64,000 bases of DNA from Nonomuraea aurantiaca (GTDB taxonomy: Bacteria > Actinomycetota > Actinomycetes > Streptosporangiales > Streptosporangiaceae): contig NZ_JAIWNB010000014.1 in assembly GCF_020215705.1 (NCBI RefSeq), forward strand, positions 62,001-126,000, given 5' to 3'. The position numbers and the translations under genes are program-made. A model generated the notes under the pieces. It had not been told where the DNA came from. It saw only the letters and a list, made by a program, of their open reading frames with translations, and ran no database searches. Positions 32,041 to 41,936 of this stretch are shown piece after piece. How positions within the stretch are numbered: position 1 is the stretch's first letter; each line of letters starts with the position of its first letter.

Positions 32041-33395
32041 GCGCGGAGACCCGGTCCTTCAGGGCCGGGAAGAAGCAATACCCTCCTTTCGAAAACAGTG
32101 TGGAAAGTCTCGGTTACGTTCGGTAACATGTGCGGTGGGTGAGGCTGCTGTGACAGGAGGTGTGCGATGGCGATCCGCCGCTCCGCCACCAAACGCCACG
32201 GCCTGCCCACGACCGTGCAACTGCGGCTCACACCCACCCAGGCCCAGGCCGACGCCCTGGCCGCAGTGGTGCTGCTGTGCAATCAGGCGGCCACCCTCAT
32301 CTCCCGCCTGGCCTGGCAGCACCGCGTCTTCACCGTGCTGGAGCTGCACCGGCTGGCCTACTACGAGGTGCGCGGGCAGGTGACCGGGCTCGGCGCGCAA
32401 GCCGCCGTACGGGCCATCGCCCGAGTCGCCGGCGCCTACGCCAACCGGCGGGCCGGCAAGAAACGCGCGCACATCTTCCGCCCGCACGGCGCCGTCCCCT
32501 ACGACGCCCGGCTGATGAGCTTCAACCGCGACGCCCGCACCGTGTCGCTGTGGACCCCCACCGGCCGCGTCACCCTCCCCTACACCGGCCGGCCAGAAGA
32601 CCTCAAGGCCGTGGATACGCTGCCACGCGGGGAGGCGGACCTGATCTGCCGGCGCGGGGTGTGGCTGCTGCAGATCGCCGTAACGCTGCCCAAGCCGGTG
32701 ATGCGTGAGCCGGTCGGTGGCTTCGTGGGGGTGGATCAAGGGGTGGCGAACCTGGCGGTCACCTCCGACGGCGCGGTGCTGCCCGGCCCCGCCCTGCCTG
32801 GGCCGATCGGCGGCAACGGCCACGCCCGCACCCTCCGGCAGCGGCGGCACCGGCAACGCCGACGGCTGCAGAAGAAGGGGACTTCTGCGGCGCGGCGGGT
32901 GCTGCGCCGCCTTGCCGGGCGTGAGCACCGGATGATGACCGACCTCAACCACCAAATCTCGAAGTACGTGGTGCGCGAAGCCGAACGCACCGGCCGCGGC
33001 GTCGCCCTGGAAGACCTGCAGGGCATCCGCGGCCGGGTAAGGGCTCATCGGCTCCAGCGGCGCACCCTGCACGGCTGGGCGTTCGCCCAGCAGATCACCC
33101 TCACCCGCTACAAGGCCGCCCGCGCCGGGATCGCCTTCGTGCTGGTCGACCCCGCCTACACCTCGCAGACGTGTCCGGAATGCGGGTGTATGTCCAGGGC
33201 GAACCGGCCGGCGCGGGACTGGTTCGTCTGCACCAGGTGTGGCCTCGCTGGGCACGCCGACCACATCGCAGCCCGCAACATCGCCACACGCGGCGTCACG
33301 GGCTGGGCTGCCATCAACCAGCCACACGCTACCGGCCTCCCCTCAGCCAGACGGAACCGAGAGAGCAAACCACCACCTTCAACCGGTGGTAGTTG
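32041..33395 (+). mobile_element. TnpB-only IS200/IS605-type element
   Basis: A lone tnpB gene is flanked by subterminal hairpins. The left one (32051-32068) is CCGGTCC-TTCA-GGGCCGG; the right one has ACCACC (33372-33377) pairing with GGTGGT (33385-33390). There are no terminal inverted repeats and no tnpA, as expected for a non-autonomous member that needs TnpA in trans. The exact ends are not defined; limits here are set by the hairpins. The right end lies inside the 3' end of the OmpA-like gene on the other strand. Confidence 0.7.
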
Positions 33396-33396
33396 A
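32167..33396 (+). CDS. tnpB: TnpB RNA-guided nuclease of an IS605-type element
   Basis: A 409-residue TnpB, of ordinary size. The N-terminus begins with the helix-turn style RLTPTQAQADALAAVVLLCN. The three RuvC acidic positions are present: Asp in FVGVDQGVAN (about 190), Glu in VALEDLQGI (about 281), Asp in HADHIAARNI (about 364). The four-cysteine ribbon reads CPECG...CTRCG (about 338-358). The protein therefore looks catalytically intact. Family members cut double-stranded DNA guided by an RNA transcribed from the element's right end. A GGAGG lies seven bases before the ATG. Confidence 0.88.
   Translation: MAIRRSATKRHGLPTTVQLRLTPTQAQADALAAVVLLCNQAATLISRLAWQHRVFTVLELHRLAYYEVRGQVTGLGAQAAVRAIARVAGAYANRRAGKKRAHIFRPHGAVPYDARLMSFNRDARTVSLWTPTGRVTLPYTGRPEDLKAVDTLPRGEADLICRRGVWLLQIAVTLPKPVMREPVGGFVGVDQGVANLAVTSDGAVLPGPALPGPIGGNGHARTLRQRRHRQRRRLQKKGTSAARRVLRRLAGREHRMMTDLNHQISKYVVREAERTGRGVALEDLQGIRGRVRAHRLQRRTLHGWAFAQQITLTRYKAARAGIAFVLVDPAYTSQTCPECGCMSRANRPARDWFVCTRCGLAGHADHIAARNIATRGVTGWAAINQPHATGLPSARRNRESKPPPSTGGS
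33220..33395 (+). ncRNA. Putative right-end (omega) guide RNA scaffold
   Basis: In related elements the scaffold overlaps the 3' end of tnpB and runs to the right end, with the guide read from flanking DNA. Here the tnpB 3' end leads into the hairpin ACCACC-loop-GGTGGT, and the next bases are host sequence antisense to the OmpA-like gene. Limits are approximate and transcription is not shown. Confidence 0.35.
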
Positions 33397-33930
33397 TTGC
33401 TTGACGTTGAAGACGAGCTCCACGCGGCGGTTCTTCGCCCGGTTCTGGGCGACGGGCTTGCCGTCGACGATGTTGGGCACCTTCGGGCGGCTCTCGCCGT
33501 ACCCCTTCGCCTGGAGGTCGGTGTCGCCGCCGGTCAGCATGGCGCGCATGGCCCGCTGTACGGCCTGCGCCCGGCGCTGCGACAGCGTGGCGTTGTAGGC
33601 GTCGGTGCCCTGGTCGTCGGTGTGACCCTCGACCTTCACGACACCCCCGGCGCCCTCCGCGTCGATCTTGCGCGCCACTTCCCTGAGCCGCTGTTTCGCC
33701 GCCCCGGTCAGCACCCATTTGTCCACCGCGAACAGCACGTCGCTGGTGAGCGCGACCGTGACCTGCTCGCCCTGCTGGGTCTCGCTCTCGGTGCCGTCGA
33801 GCGACTCGACCTCGCCGATGATGTCCTCGACAGGAAGTACCAGATCCTCCACCGGACCGGTGGCGTCGGCGGGCGGAGCGGGGGTCGGTGAAAGGATCAG
33901 GGCCAGCGCGACGCTAAGAGATCGGAACAT
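33379..33930 (-). CDS. OmpA/MotB-domain exported protein, 3' end supplied by transposon
   Basis: A 183-residue protein with a hydrophobic N-terminus (MFRSLSVALALILSPTPAPP) acting as signal or anchor, then an OmpA-like peptidoglycan-binding domain: VDKWVLTGAAKQRLREVARK, VVKVEGHTDDQGTDAYN (the conserved GHTD), LSQRRAQAVQRA and NRAKNRRVELVF. The final residues after NVKQ (STTTG) and the stop come from the right-end hairpin of the TnpB element, so the native C-terminus has been replaced, seemingly without harm to the domain. Its start overlaps the upstream lipoprotein gene by 17 bases. Confidence 0.82.
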   Translation of the reverse strand: MFRSLSVALALILSPTPAPPADATGPVEDLVLPVEDIIGEVESLDGTESETQQGEQVTVALTSDVLFAVDKWVLTGAAKQRLREVARKIDAEGAGGVVKVEGHTDDQGTDAYNATLSQRRAQAVQRAMRAMLTGGDTDLQAKGYGESRPKVPNIVDGKPVAQNRAKNRRVELVFNVKQSTTTG

Positions 33931-34510
33931 CGGTGAACACGCCCATCATCGGCATCTCGACATTGATCTTCGTGACGTCCGGGGGCGGGGCGGCGAATAC
34001 CGCGTAGAGCGTGCTGGCGTCGCCGCTCTCCAGGAACTGCCCCTGAGTGCCCGAGCAGACGCACTTCGCGTCTTCGCCCGTGCCGTTGCGGGCGACGCGG
34101 TAGCGCTTGGCGTTGACCGGGTCGATCAGGGAGACGGCCGACACCGTGTAGTCGAGCGTGCCGCTGCTCATGCCGTTGTGCAGGTTGACCTTGCCGTCGG
34201 TGGCGGTGACGGTCCAGTTGAGGCTGATCGTCCTGCCCTGCCGCTTGAGCCCGGTGATGTCGACGCGGGCCTTGCCGTACTGTCCGCCCGCCCCGACCTT
34301 GACCTCCCGGCTCGCGATCGCCTTGGCCTCCTGCGCGGGCGCGGTGGGCTGCGCTTCGGCCGTTGCGCTCGCGGTGGCGGCCCGCTCGGGTGACGCGGCC
34401 TGGGCCGTCTGGCCCGTGTGTTCCTCGCCGCCGCCGCCCTGCTGGCCAGGGAGCATCCCGCAGCCGGTCAACGCGACGGCCGCGACAGCCAGCGCGATCG
34501 TCTTCCGCAT
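33914..34510 (-). CDS. Exported lipoprotein, function unknown
   Basis: A 198-residue lipoprotein: signal peptide with lipobox ALTGCG, then a low-complexity Gly/Glu/Ala/Thr linker (about 22-65) and a single immunoglobulin-like beta domain with GGQYGKARVDITGLKRQGRTISLNW and two cysteines in KCVCSG. No catalytic motif is visible. It overlaps and is presumably co-translated with the OmpA-domain protein, so the two may form a small envelope unit. Confidence 0.78.
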   Translation of the reverse strand: MRKTIALAVAAVALTGCGMLPGQQGGGGEEHTGQTAQAASPERAATASATAEAQPTAPAQEAKAIASREVKVGAGGQYGKARVDITGLKRQGRTISLNWTVTATDGKVNLHNGMSSGTLDYTVSAVSLIDPVNAKRYRVARNGTGEDAKCVCSGTQGQFLESGDASTLYAVFAAPPPDVTKINVEMPMMGVFTDVPIS

Positions 34511-34590
34511 GTTCTGATCACCTTTGCCGGTAGGGGTGGAACTCGTGGCCCCGAAGGTAGCCGGGCGACCTTCAGAATCCGCATAGTGGG

Positions 34591-37500
34591 CTAAATCCCC
34601 AGGCCACGACGCCTGTCCAGCTCTTGCGCCAGAAGCTCGACCTCAGCGCTCCGGGGCTCACCGAAGCTGTCAGACTCTCCCATAACACGCGCAAGCCCCT
34701 CAACCGCAGCATCAACCTCATCAAGGTCAAGGTGCGCTTTTATGAGGATAATCAGGGCTTTTGACGCATTTATCCGATCACCGTGCGCCGTGAACGTCAC
34801 CTCGGCCTGGCTCGCCAGCCTGGCCGCCGCATCCGGGTCACCCTCGGCACTGGCGATCTCGGCCAGCACGAGCAGCCCGGCCGCCTCCGGCAGCCGGTCG
34901 CCGAGGCGCCGGTTGATCCTTATCCGCCGCTCGGCGCAGTCACGCGCCCGTGCGTAGCGGTGGCCGCCGAGGTGCAGCCGGGCCAGGTCGAGCAGGGCTT
35001 CGGCCGCGCCGCGCGGGTCGCCCAAGTCCTCGTACGCCTCCAGGCTCCGCTCGACCAACCCCAGGTCGCCGCGTACGACGCCCAGCGCCCGGAGCGCGTC
35101 GGCCGTGCCGCGCCGGTCACCGGCCTCCTCGAACACGTGCAGGCACCTGACCAGCGCGCGTTCCGCCTCGACCGGCCGCCGCTCCACCAGACCGAGCCGC
35201 AGCATGATCCGGGCCAGCTCCAGCCCCTCGACCAGCGGCTGAGCGGCCCTCAGCGCGGCCGCGGCCGACTCGGGACGGCCTTCCACCCGATGGAGATCGG
35301 CCAGAGCACGTAACAGCAGCGCCTCACCCTCCCGATGCCCGGCCGCCCGCGCCGCGTCGAGACCGGTGGCGGTGGTGACATGCCAGTCGTCGTGATGCGC
35401 GCCCAGCTCGAACAGCGGAGTCAGATAGAACGCCAGCCGCCAGGCCGCCTCATGCAGACCGGCCCGATGGAAGTCGCCCACGGCCGCCACGAGAAACCGG
35501 CGCTCGGCACTCAGCCACCGAGCATCCGCCCGCAGGCGCCCGGTCTCCAACGCCCACCCACCTGTGAGCGCCCATCCGTGTGCCGCCCCGGGACCCGGCC
35601 CTCCCGTCCCAGCGGGACCGGCGTCCAGGCCACGTCCTTCCGCCCAGCCCGGACGGGCATCCAGCCCTCGCTCTGTTGCCCAGCCCGAACTGGGCCCCAG
35701 CGTCCGCTCCTCCACCCAACCCGGACCGGCGTCCAGCCCACGCTCACCCGCCCAACCCGGACCGGGCCCCAGCTCTCGCTCACGTGACCGCCACTGATCG
35801 GCCGCCAGCGCTTGGCCCTCGGTGTGGGCCAGGGTGCGGCCCGAGCCGGGTTCGGCGGGGAGGAGGGCCGTCCTCGCGTGCCGGGTGCGGTCGAGAATCT
35901 CGTCCGCGATCTCGGCCAGGACCGCCGCCGGGCCTCCATCCTCGGCGGTCAGGCGTTCGGCGGCGTACAGCCGGGTCAGGTCGTGCCAGCCGTAGCGCTC
36001 GCCGCCGGACTCGTCCAAGCCGAGCGACTGGAGCAGCCCGGCCTCGGCCAACGGTTCCAGGTCGGCACCCAGCGCCCAGGACGCGAAGTCGGGCGCGGAC
36101 AGCGCGCCCAGCCTGCGCAGCAGCCGCCGTTCGGAGTCGGCCAGCCCGTGGTAGCCGAGCGCCAGGCTGCCGCGTACGGCCAGGTCGCCCGCGCTCAGCT
36201 CGTCCAACCGGCGCCGCTCGTCACCCAGCCGTCCGGCCAGGTGGTCGAGGGTCCAGCCCGGCTTCCTGGCCAGGCGGGAGCCGGCGATGCGCAGGGCCAG
36301 CGGCAGACCACCGCAGAGCCGCACGATCCGGTCTGCGGCCTCGGGCTCGGCACCGACCCGTTCGCGGCCCACCACTTCGGCGAGCATGGCCACGGCCTCG
36401 CCGGGCTCGAACACCCCCAGCTCGTACGCCCTGGCCGCCTCCAGCCCCGCCAACGGGGAACGGCTGGTGACCAGCGTCAGGCTGCCAGGGCCGGTGGGGA
36501 GCAGCGGGCGTACCTGGGCTTCGTCGGTGGCGTCGTCGAGCACCACGAGCAGGCTGCGGGTCGCCGTCATGCCGCGATATAGCCGTACACGCTCCTCGAA
36601 CGCGGCAGGCACGGCCCCATCGGGACAGCCCAGAGACCGAAGCAGGTCCTCCAGCACGGCACCGGGCTGCCGGTCGCGGAGTGACGCGTAGAGACGACCG
36701 TCCGGGAGGTCGATCATGGTCGCGGCGCGCACAGCCACAGCGGACTTACCGCACCCAGGCGGCCCGTGGAGGACGAGGTGAACGGGGGCGCCTCCCTGCG
36801 CGGACATCCGATCCGCAGGCGCACCGCCTCCCTCCGCAGACCTTCCGCCTCCCTCCGCAGGCACCCGGGCGACGATCCAGTCGAGGACGGCCCGCCGTCC
36901 CGTGAAATCCGAAATATCCGGCGGCGCCTCGCTCATCACCGGCGCGCGCTGCTGCGGTCCCTCGCTCGACAGCACGCGCCGGTGAGCCTCGACCAGTTCG
37001 GTGCCCGGTTCCAGCCCGAGTTCCTCCACCAGCACCCGGCGCGCATCCTGGTAGGCCGCCAGCGCCTCCGCCCGCCGCCCGGCCTGGCGCAGCGCGTCGA
37101 GCAGCCGCGCCCAGGCCCGCTCGCGCAGCGGGTACGCCCCGACGAGCGCCCGCAGCTCGCCGACCACCTCACCGCCCCTGCCCAGCAGCAGGTCCAGCTC
37201 CACACGCTCTTCGAGCGCGGTCAGGCGGAGCTCTTCCAGGGGTACGGCGTGCGTCCTGCGCAGGTAGGAGGACTCGATATCGGCCATGGCATCCCCTCGC
37301 CACAGCGCCAGCGCCGCCCGGAACCCCTCGGCCGCCACTTCGGCCCTGCCCGCCTCCCTCGCCCGCCGAGCCTCGCCGACGAGCCGCTCGAACCGGTGAC
37401 AGTCGACCGCATCCGGCTCCACCTCGATCAGGTAGCCACCAGGCACGGTCCTGATGCCGTCGACGAGCTTGCGCAACGCGCTGATGTACACCCTGAGCAC

Positions 37501-37728
37501 CGACTCCGCAGAGGCCGGCGGCCGCTCGTCCCAGACCACGGCCATCAGCCGCTCGATCGGCACCACCCGCCCGGCGGAGACCAGCAGCGCGGCCAACACC
37601 GCCCGATGCTTCGCCGGCCCTGGCTCCGGCTGCGGCTGCGGGTCGCTTTCGAGTCGCAGTGGTCCCAGCAGCCGGAACCGGAGGGGACGGCGCCCCTCTT
37701 CGTCGGGCGGCGCCGGGTATTTCGGCAT
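34591..37728 (-). CDS. AfsR/SARP-family regulator (SARP-BTAD-NB-ARC-TPR)
   Basis: A 1045-residue transcription factor with the full AfsR-type layout. An OmpR-like winged helix comes first (RFRLLGPLRLES, LAALLVSAGRVVPIERL, VLRVYISALRKLV). The BTAD domain follows to about 250 (REAGRAEVAAEGFRAALALWRG). An NB-ARC ATPase (Walker A GPPGCGKSAVAV near 325, LLVVLDDATDEAQV) and C-terminal TPR-like helices complete it. Near 640-720 there is an unusual run of GW/ERGLDAGPGW-type repeats. AfsR proteins activate secondary metabolism and are phosphorylated by Ser/Thr kinases; a kinase gene ends nine bases upstream. The target genes are unknown. Confidence 0.87.
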   Translation of the reverse strand: MPKYPAPPDEEGRRPLRFRLLGPLRLESDPQPQPEPGPAKHRAVLAALLVSAGRVVPIERLMAVVWDERPPASAESVLRVYISALRKLVDGIRTVPGGYLIEVEPDAVDCHRFERLVGEARRAREAGRAEVAAEGFRAALALWRGDAMADIESSYLRRTHAVPLEELRLTALEERVELDLLLGRGGEVVGELRALVGAYPLRERAWARLLDALRQAGRRAEALAAYQDARRVLVEELGLEPGTELVEAHRRVLSSEGPQQRAPVMSEAPPDISDFTGRRAVLDWIVARVPAEGGGRSAEGGGAPADRMSAQGGAPVHLVLHGPPGCGKSAVAVRAATMIDLPDGRLYASLRDRQPGAVLEDLLRSLGCPDGAVPAAFEERVRLYRGMTATRSLLVVLDDATDEAQVRPLLPTGPGSLTLVTSRSPLAGLEAARAYELGVFEPGEAVAMLAEVVGRERVGAEPEAADRIVRLCGGLPLALRIAGSRLARKPGWTLDHLAGRLGDERRRLDELSAGDLAVRGSLALGYHGLADSERRLLRRLGALSAPDFASWALGADLEPLAEAGLLQSLGLDESGGERYGWHDLTRLYAAERLTAEDGGPAAVLAEIADEILDRTRHARTALLPAEPGSGRTLAHTEGQALAADQWRSRERELGPGPGWAGERGLDAGPGWVEERTLGPSSGWATERGLDARPGWAEGRGLDAGPAGTGGPGPGAAHGWALTGGWALETGRLRADARWLSAERRFLVAAVGDFHRAGLHEAAWRLAFYLTPLFELGAHHDDWHVTTATGLDAARAAGHREGEALLLRALADLHRVEGRPESAAAALRAAQPLVEGLELARIMLRLGLVERRPVEAERALVRCLHVFEEAGDRRGTADALRALGVVRGDLGLVERSLEAYEDLGDPRGAAEALLDLARLHLGGHRYARARDCAERRIRINRRLGDRLPEAAGLLVLAEIASAEGDPDAAARLASQAEVTFTAHGDRINASKALIILIKAHLDLDEVDAAVEGLARVMGESDSFGEPRSAEVELLAQELDRRRGLGI
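35585..35790 (-). repeat. In-frame repeat tract inside the AfsR-like gene
   Basis: Degenerate units of about 33-48 bp encode recurring GPGW...ERGLDAGPGW blocks. They lie between the NB-ARC and TPR parts and lengthen the protein without breaking the frame. Unit boundaries are irregular. Confidence 0.6.
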
Positions 37729-37737
37729 TTGGGGGGC

Positions 37738-39387
<1,650 letters not shown>

Positions 39388-39448
39388 CGCAGACACCCTA
39401 GCCAGGGTCAGCACTACAGGTTCTGGGGTGTCCGGGCTAGTCGGGACT

Positions 39449-39502
39449 AATCGGGGTGACCAGCCCAATCGGGGTGACCAGGCCAATCGGGGTGACCGCG
39501 CT
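39449..39502. repeat. 18-bp tandem repeat upstream of kinase gene
   Basis: Three tandem copies of AATCGGGGTGACCAGCCC (the third diverged at its end) run without spacers, with partial copies on both sides. They lie 62-115 bases upstream of the kinase ATG in a non-coding stretch. They could be an array of protein-binding sites or a simple minisatellite. Confidence 0.65.
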
Positions 39503-39692
39503 CATCGGGGCGGGCCGTCCAAGCCGGGGACAGCCGGGGACAGCCAGCAGGGGGTCGCGGCCGAACGTACCGCTGTGGCCGTACGCCCTCTCATAAGGCG
39601 GGCCACCCAGCCGCTCACGCCCCCAGGGGATCGAGTATCCGAAACTGCACATTCCCGATTGTCCCCCGCTTACAGCGGCGCCGCCCCCTAAC

Positions 39693-39833
39693 TCAGTCCG
39701 GGCCCGCGACCATGAGGAATGTCGTCAACGCGGTGAGTATGAGCAACACCACGCCGACGAGCACCAAACCGAAGGCCAGCAGCGACTCCGGCGGGCCGGT
39801 CCGTTCTCGCGAGCCTTCCGAGTCCGTTTCCAC
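39693..39833 (-). CDS. Small single-helix membrane peptide, tentative
   Basis: A 46-codon frame starting GTG: a charged N-terminus (VETDSEGSRERTGPPESLL) followed by a single strong membrane helix (FGLVLVGVVLLILTALTTFL) and MVAGPD. The shape fits a genuine small membrane protein. The ribbon of support is thin: there is no strong ribosome-binding site and no recognised family. It lies between the two kinase genes on the same strand. Confidence 0.4.
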   Translation of the reverse strand: METDSEGSRERTGPPESLLAFGLVLVGVVLLILTALTTFLMVAGPD

Positions 39834-39995
39834 GGCCGACAAACTAACACCTGAGAGCGAAAGTGACAAAGAATGTCAGGCAGCGCGGGCGACCGAACCA
39901 TGACGGTCGCCGAATAACGGCTAGTTTCTTTACAGGATTCAACTTTCTTTACCGCAGCCAGGGAAAAAGAATGGACCATTCGGAACGACGGCTGC

Positions 39996-41524
39996 CTAGT
40001 CCTCGGCGCTGCGGCCTTCCGTACGCGCGATGGCGATCGTGCCGGTCGAGCCGCGCAGGCCGAAGCCGTACCGGTACTGCTGCCGCGCCTCCGGCGTCGC
40101 GAGCATGTCACCGATGGAGGCGGTGCCCAGGCGACGCCATTTCCCGCCGCTCTCCGCATAGGAGGTGATCCTGTCGCCGGACAGCATCAGGGCGAAGCGG
40201 TCGCCCTGCTTGAGAGTCAGTGGCGCCGAGCCGGTCCCGGTGAACCGGCCGCCCCCGGCCCTGATCACGGGCATGGCCTCGTCGTTGTTCGGCTGGAAGG
40301 TGGCGTACTGCCGGGCGGTGTCCTTGCCGAACTGGTCGACGACATCGACGTGCGAGAACGTCGCGAGGTCGAAGGACCCATCCGGCTGCCGGCCGCCCGA
40401 GCCGCTGAGCCAGTGCGGCACGACGAGCACCGCGGCCGTCACGGCCGCCGCCGTGAGCACGGCGGCCACCGCGATCACCGCCCCTCGGGGACGCTTACGG
40501 GATGACCCGGGCTGTACGGCCCTGCCCGACGGTGAGGTCGGCCCGCGCTCCGGGTCCCCGCCGACGGGCCGGAACGCCGCTCCGCCCAGCGGACCCGCCT
40601 GGACGACGCCCACCGGACCCGCCTGGACGGCGCCCATCGGGCTCGCCTGGGCGGCCGGTTCGACGAGCGTGTGCCCGTTGGCTCGCGCCGCCGAGTGCCG
40701 CCCGCGTACGGGTGAGCCCGCGTTCTCGCCGGTGAGGTCGCTCAGCAGCCGGGCGGCGTCCGGGCGGGCCGACGGATCCTTGGCCAGGCACGCGACCACC
40801 AGCGGCCGGAGCGGAGCGGGTACACCCGCGACGTCGGGCCGGCCGGACATGATGCCGTGCAGGATCGCCGGAACGGCCTGCCCGGGAAAGGCCAGCCGCC
40901 CGGTCGCCGCGAAGACCATGGTTCCGGCCCAGGAGAACATGTCGGAGGCCGGGGTGAGCGGCTGGTCGGTGAGCTGTTCCGGCGACATGTAGGCGGGGGT
41001 GCCGGTCAGCTGGGTGTTGCTCGTCATGTGGTCGAGGGCGCGGGCGATGCCGAAGTCGATCACCACCGGCCCTTCCGGCCCGAGGATCACGTTGCCCGGT
41101 TTGAAGTCACGGTGCACGATCCCGGCCCGGTGGATCGAGGCCAGCGCGGTCAGCGTACTGACCGCCAGCCGCTCCAAGCCGCTGCCGGTGCGCGGCCCGT
41201 CGTTCTTGACCAGCGCGTCGAGCGAGGGCCCGGGGACGTACTCGCTGATGATGTACGGCCGTTCGTCCACCATCCCCGTGCCGATGACCCGGGCCGTACA
41301 GAAGGCCGCGACGCTCGCCGCCACCTCCGCCTCGCGCAGGAAGCGCCGCCGGATCTCGGGATCGGCCGCCAGCCGGGAGTGCAGCACCTTGATGGCCACC
41401 GGGGCCTGTCCCGGTGACTGCCCGAGGTAGACCGTGCCCTGGCCGCCCTCCCCAACACCGCCGAGATCCGATGGTCACCGATGCGTTCCGGCTCCTTGAA
41501 ACCCAGCGCACGAGGAACCGTCAC
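39996..41524 (-). pseudogene. Second Ser/Thr protein kinase, frameshifted in the glycine loop
   Basis: From a GTG at 41524 the frame reads VTVPRALGFKEPERIGDHRISAVLG and then runs out of register. The next frame carries EGGQGTVYLG and VAIKVLHSRL, VHRDFKPGNVIL, VIDFGIARAL and GTPAYMSPEQL to the end. The run of four Gs at about 41448-41453 would need five to give an intact LGEGGQGTVY loop. A GTG at 41399 could start a product lacking the ATP loop. After the kinase domain come a proline/alanine linker, one membrane helix (VIAVAAVLTAAAVTAAVLVV) and an outer domain. It is either a pseudogene or a one-base assembly error in a working kinase of about 508 residues. Confidence 0.75.
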
Positions 41525-41712
41525 CGTCCACCCCGCTAAGATCGGATGATCCCCCAAAGCCGCGCCCAGGGTAACGTCCGCCCTCACACCAGCGCCGGAG
41601 AACACCGACATTTCCCGCTTAAAATCGGTTTTCCGCTTATAGCCGTTTCAGTACACTCGCCCGGAAACGGAGCGCCACCGCGGCGCCCATTGACGAGTGA
41701 GGGGAGCCGGCC

Positions 41713-41841
41713 GTGCGCAACAGCAGCAACAACAGCACCGCTTCGGTCATCCCCTCGTCTCGCTACGAGGTGATCCTGGTGTCTTCGTCCGCCCGGCGTC
41801 GGCTGCGCGGCCGGCACTGGACGTCTCTGACGAACACCTGA
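41713..41841 (+). CDS. Candidate 42-codon leader peptide of the EF-G paralogue
   Basis: A GTG start with GGGGAG six bases upstream opens a 42-codon frame: VRNSSNNSTASV..., a serine/asparagine-rich beginning, an arginine-rich middle (SSSARRRLRGRHW) and an end TSLTNT. Its last codons and stop form the left arm of a 10-bp inverted repeat whose right arm is 48 bases before the EF-G-like start. That is the layout of attenuation leaders before drug-resistance genes. It resembles no family known to me; the regulatory role is inferred. Confidence 0.5.
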   Translation: MRNSSNNSTASVIPSSRYEVILVSSSARRRLRGRHWTSLTNT

Positions 41842-41888
41842 TCAGCCCTTTCCTCTCGGAATCGAACAAACATCGGGCGGTGTTCGTC
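41829..41888 (+). promoter_or_regulatory. Candidate attenuator: long-range inverted repeat
   Basis: GACGAACACC (41829-41838) and GGTGTTCGTC (41879-41888) are perfectly complementary over 10 bp with a 40-base loop. A competing 5-bp hairpin (GGGCG at 41875-41879 with CGTCC at 41885-41889, one G-U pair) shares the right arm. A ribosome stalled near the leader stop would cover the left arm and favour the small hairpin. The mechanism is an inference. Confidence 0.5.
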
Positions 41889-41936
41889 CGGGAATCGCGC
41901 TGTCCTGTCTGAAGCGTCCCGAAGGGCCATGAGGCC

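Noticed and set aside
39449..39502. CRISPR array
   Set aside because: Units are contiguous with no spacers; this is a short tandem repeat.
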